Notes under the pieces: model-generated
The model's database searches: none
Told to the model about the DNA's origin: nothing
Seen by the model: only the letters and a program-made list of their open reading frames with translations
Assembly: GCA_937892815.1 (NCBI GenBank)
Contig: CALBHZ010000117.1
Coordinates: 1-6,177 of the forward strand
Reading direction: 5' to 3'
DNA length: 6,177 nucleotides
DNA from: an uncultured archaeon
Lineage (GTDB): Archaea > Thermoproteota > Nitrososphaeria > Conexivisphaerales > CALBHZ01
In this document: positions 5,851-6,177 of the stretch, in pieces
Layout: every line of letters starts with the position of its first letter
Position numbering within the stretch: the first letter of the stretch is position 1
Translations under genes and position numbers: made by a program

Positions 5851-6177
5851 GAGATTTTTAACCATCACTACAGCATCGTCCCCATCTCGATAGTAGCCTC
5901 TTATTACCCCTTCCTCCTTGAATCCATAGGCTTTGTACAACCTCTTTGCTATCTCATTCGACTTAGAGACCTCTAGATAAACCCTAGTTATGCCTTTACT
6001 TACAAAGCGATTGAGAAGATGTTGGAGAAGGGTCTTGCCTATTCCCCTCCCCCTATATTTCGGATCCACCGCTAAATTTGCTATATGGCCTATAGCTTTA
6101 CCGTATAGATCCCTTTGAACTTCCGCTATTATGTAGCCCACCACATCATCGTTAATTGTAGCTATCAAGAATCCATC
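5839..6177 (-). CDS. GNAT-family N-acetyltransferase, RimI/Ard1-like, N-terminus beyond the window
   Basis: The last 112 residues are present. The frame is open to the window edge and reads DGFLIATIND at its beginning, so the TTG at 6168 is an internal Leu and not a start. Residues 34-51 hold GNAT motif A with the acetyl-CoA pyrophosphate loop RGRGIG (42-47), preceded by NLAVDPKYR. Motif B follows with YLEVSKSNEIAKRLYKAYGF (67-86), including the Asn and Tyr pattern of RimI-type N-alpha-acetyltransferases. The C-terminal strand contains YYRDGDDAVVMVK. The family acetylates protein N-termini or small amines using acetyl-CoA. In archaea the RimI/Ard1 type acts broadly on nascent proteins. The exact substrate cannot be told from this fragment. 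It lies 26 nt upstream of the HD gene on the same strand. Confidence 0.87.
   Translation of the reverse strand, partial: DGFLIATINDDVVGYIIAEVQRDLYGKAIGHIANLAVDPKYRGRGIGKTLLQHLLNRFVSKGITRVYLEVSKSNEIAKRLYKAYGFKEEGVIRGYYRDGDDAVVMVKNLGNA

Noticed and set aside
6166..6168. TTG as the start of the acetyltransferase
   Set aside because: The frame stays open to the window end and the preceding residues fit the GNAT fold, so the protein begins outside the window.

Overview
The window reads as thermophilic archaeal DNA. The evidence is two tungsten aldehyde:ferredoxin oxidoreductase (AOR) family proteins, a stand-alone Get3/ArsA ATPase, a hexulose-phosphate synthase (HPS) domain, arginine encoded mostly by AGA/AGG, many ATA codons, GTG/TTG starts, strong GGAGG ribosome sites inside a transcript and TATA boxes 26-27 nt before leaderless ATGs. 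A TACK-type archaeon (Thermoproteota, Korarchaeota, Bathyarchaeia or similar) is my guess. Nothing here fixes the lineage.

Plus strand, 1-3316. The window opens inside an AOR gene that continues without a break into a complete HPS domain, giving an AOR-HPS fusion. In the same frame, the first 54 nt contain a TAG and a TGA at positions where AORs carry a lysine and the third Fe-S cysteine. Everything after them is intact for 530 codons. A 57-codon cysteine-rich miniprotein follows (1684-1857), then an ArsA/Get3-like ATPase with a C-terminal HSP20-like domain, overlapped by or abutting a small charged helical protein.

Minus strand, 3326-6177. Read in the direction of transcription, this strand holds the C-terminal part of a GNAT acetyltransferase (cut by the window end), an HD-domain protein with its own leaderless promoter, and, 3 nt after it, a second full-length AOR-family protein. 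The second AOR keeps the four cluster cysteines but has lost the Glu and His used catalytically in Pyrococcus AOR. The two strands converge at 3317-3325.

The most interesting object is the AOR-HPS fusion. HPS run in the pentose-forming direction releases formaldehyde. An AOR-type enzyme can oxidise an aldehyde to an acid and reduce ferredoxin. The fusion could therefore capture formaldehyde where it is made, by analogy with the known Fae-HPS fusions of methanogens. Whether the two in-frame stops mean recoding, recent inactivation or base-calling errors cannot be settled from this sequence. There are no long gene-free stretches: the intergenic gaps are 39, 42, 9 and 26 nt. I see no tRNA, rRNA, CRISPR array or mobile element.
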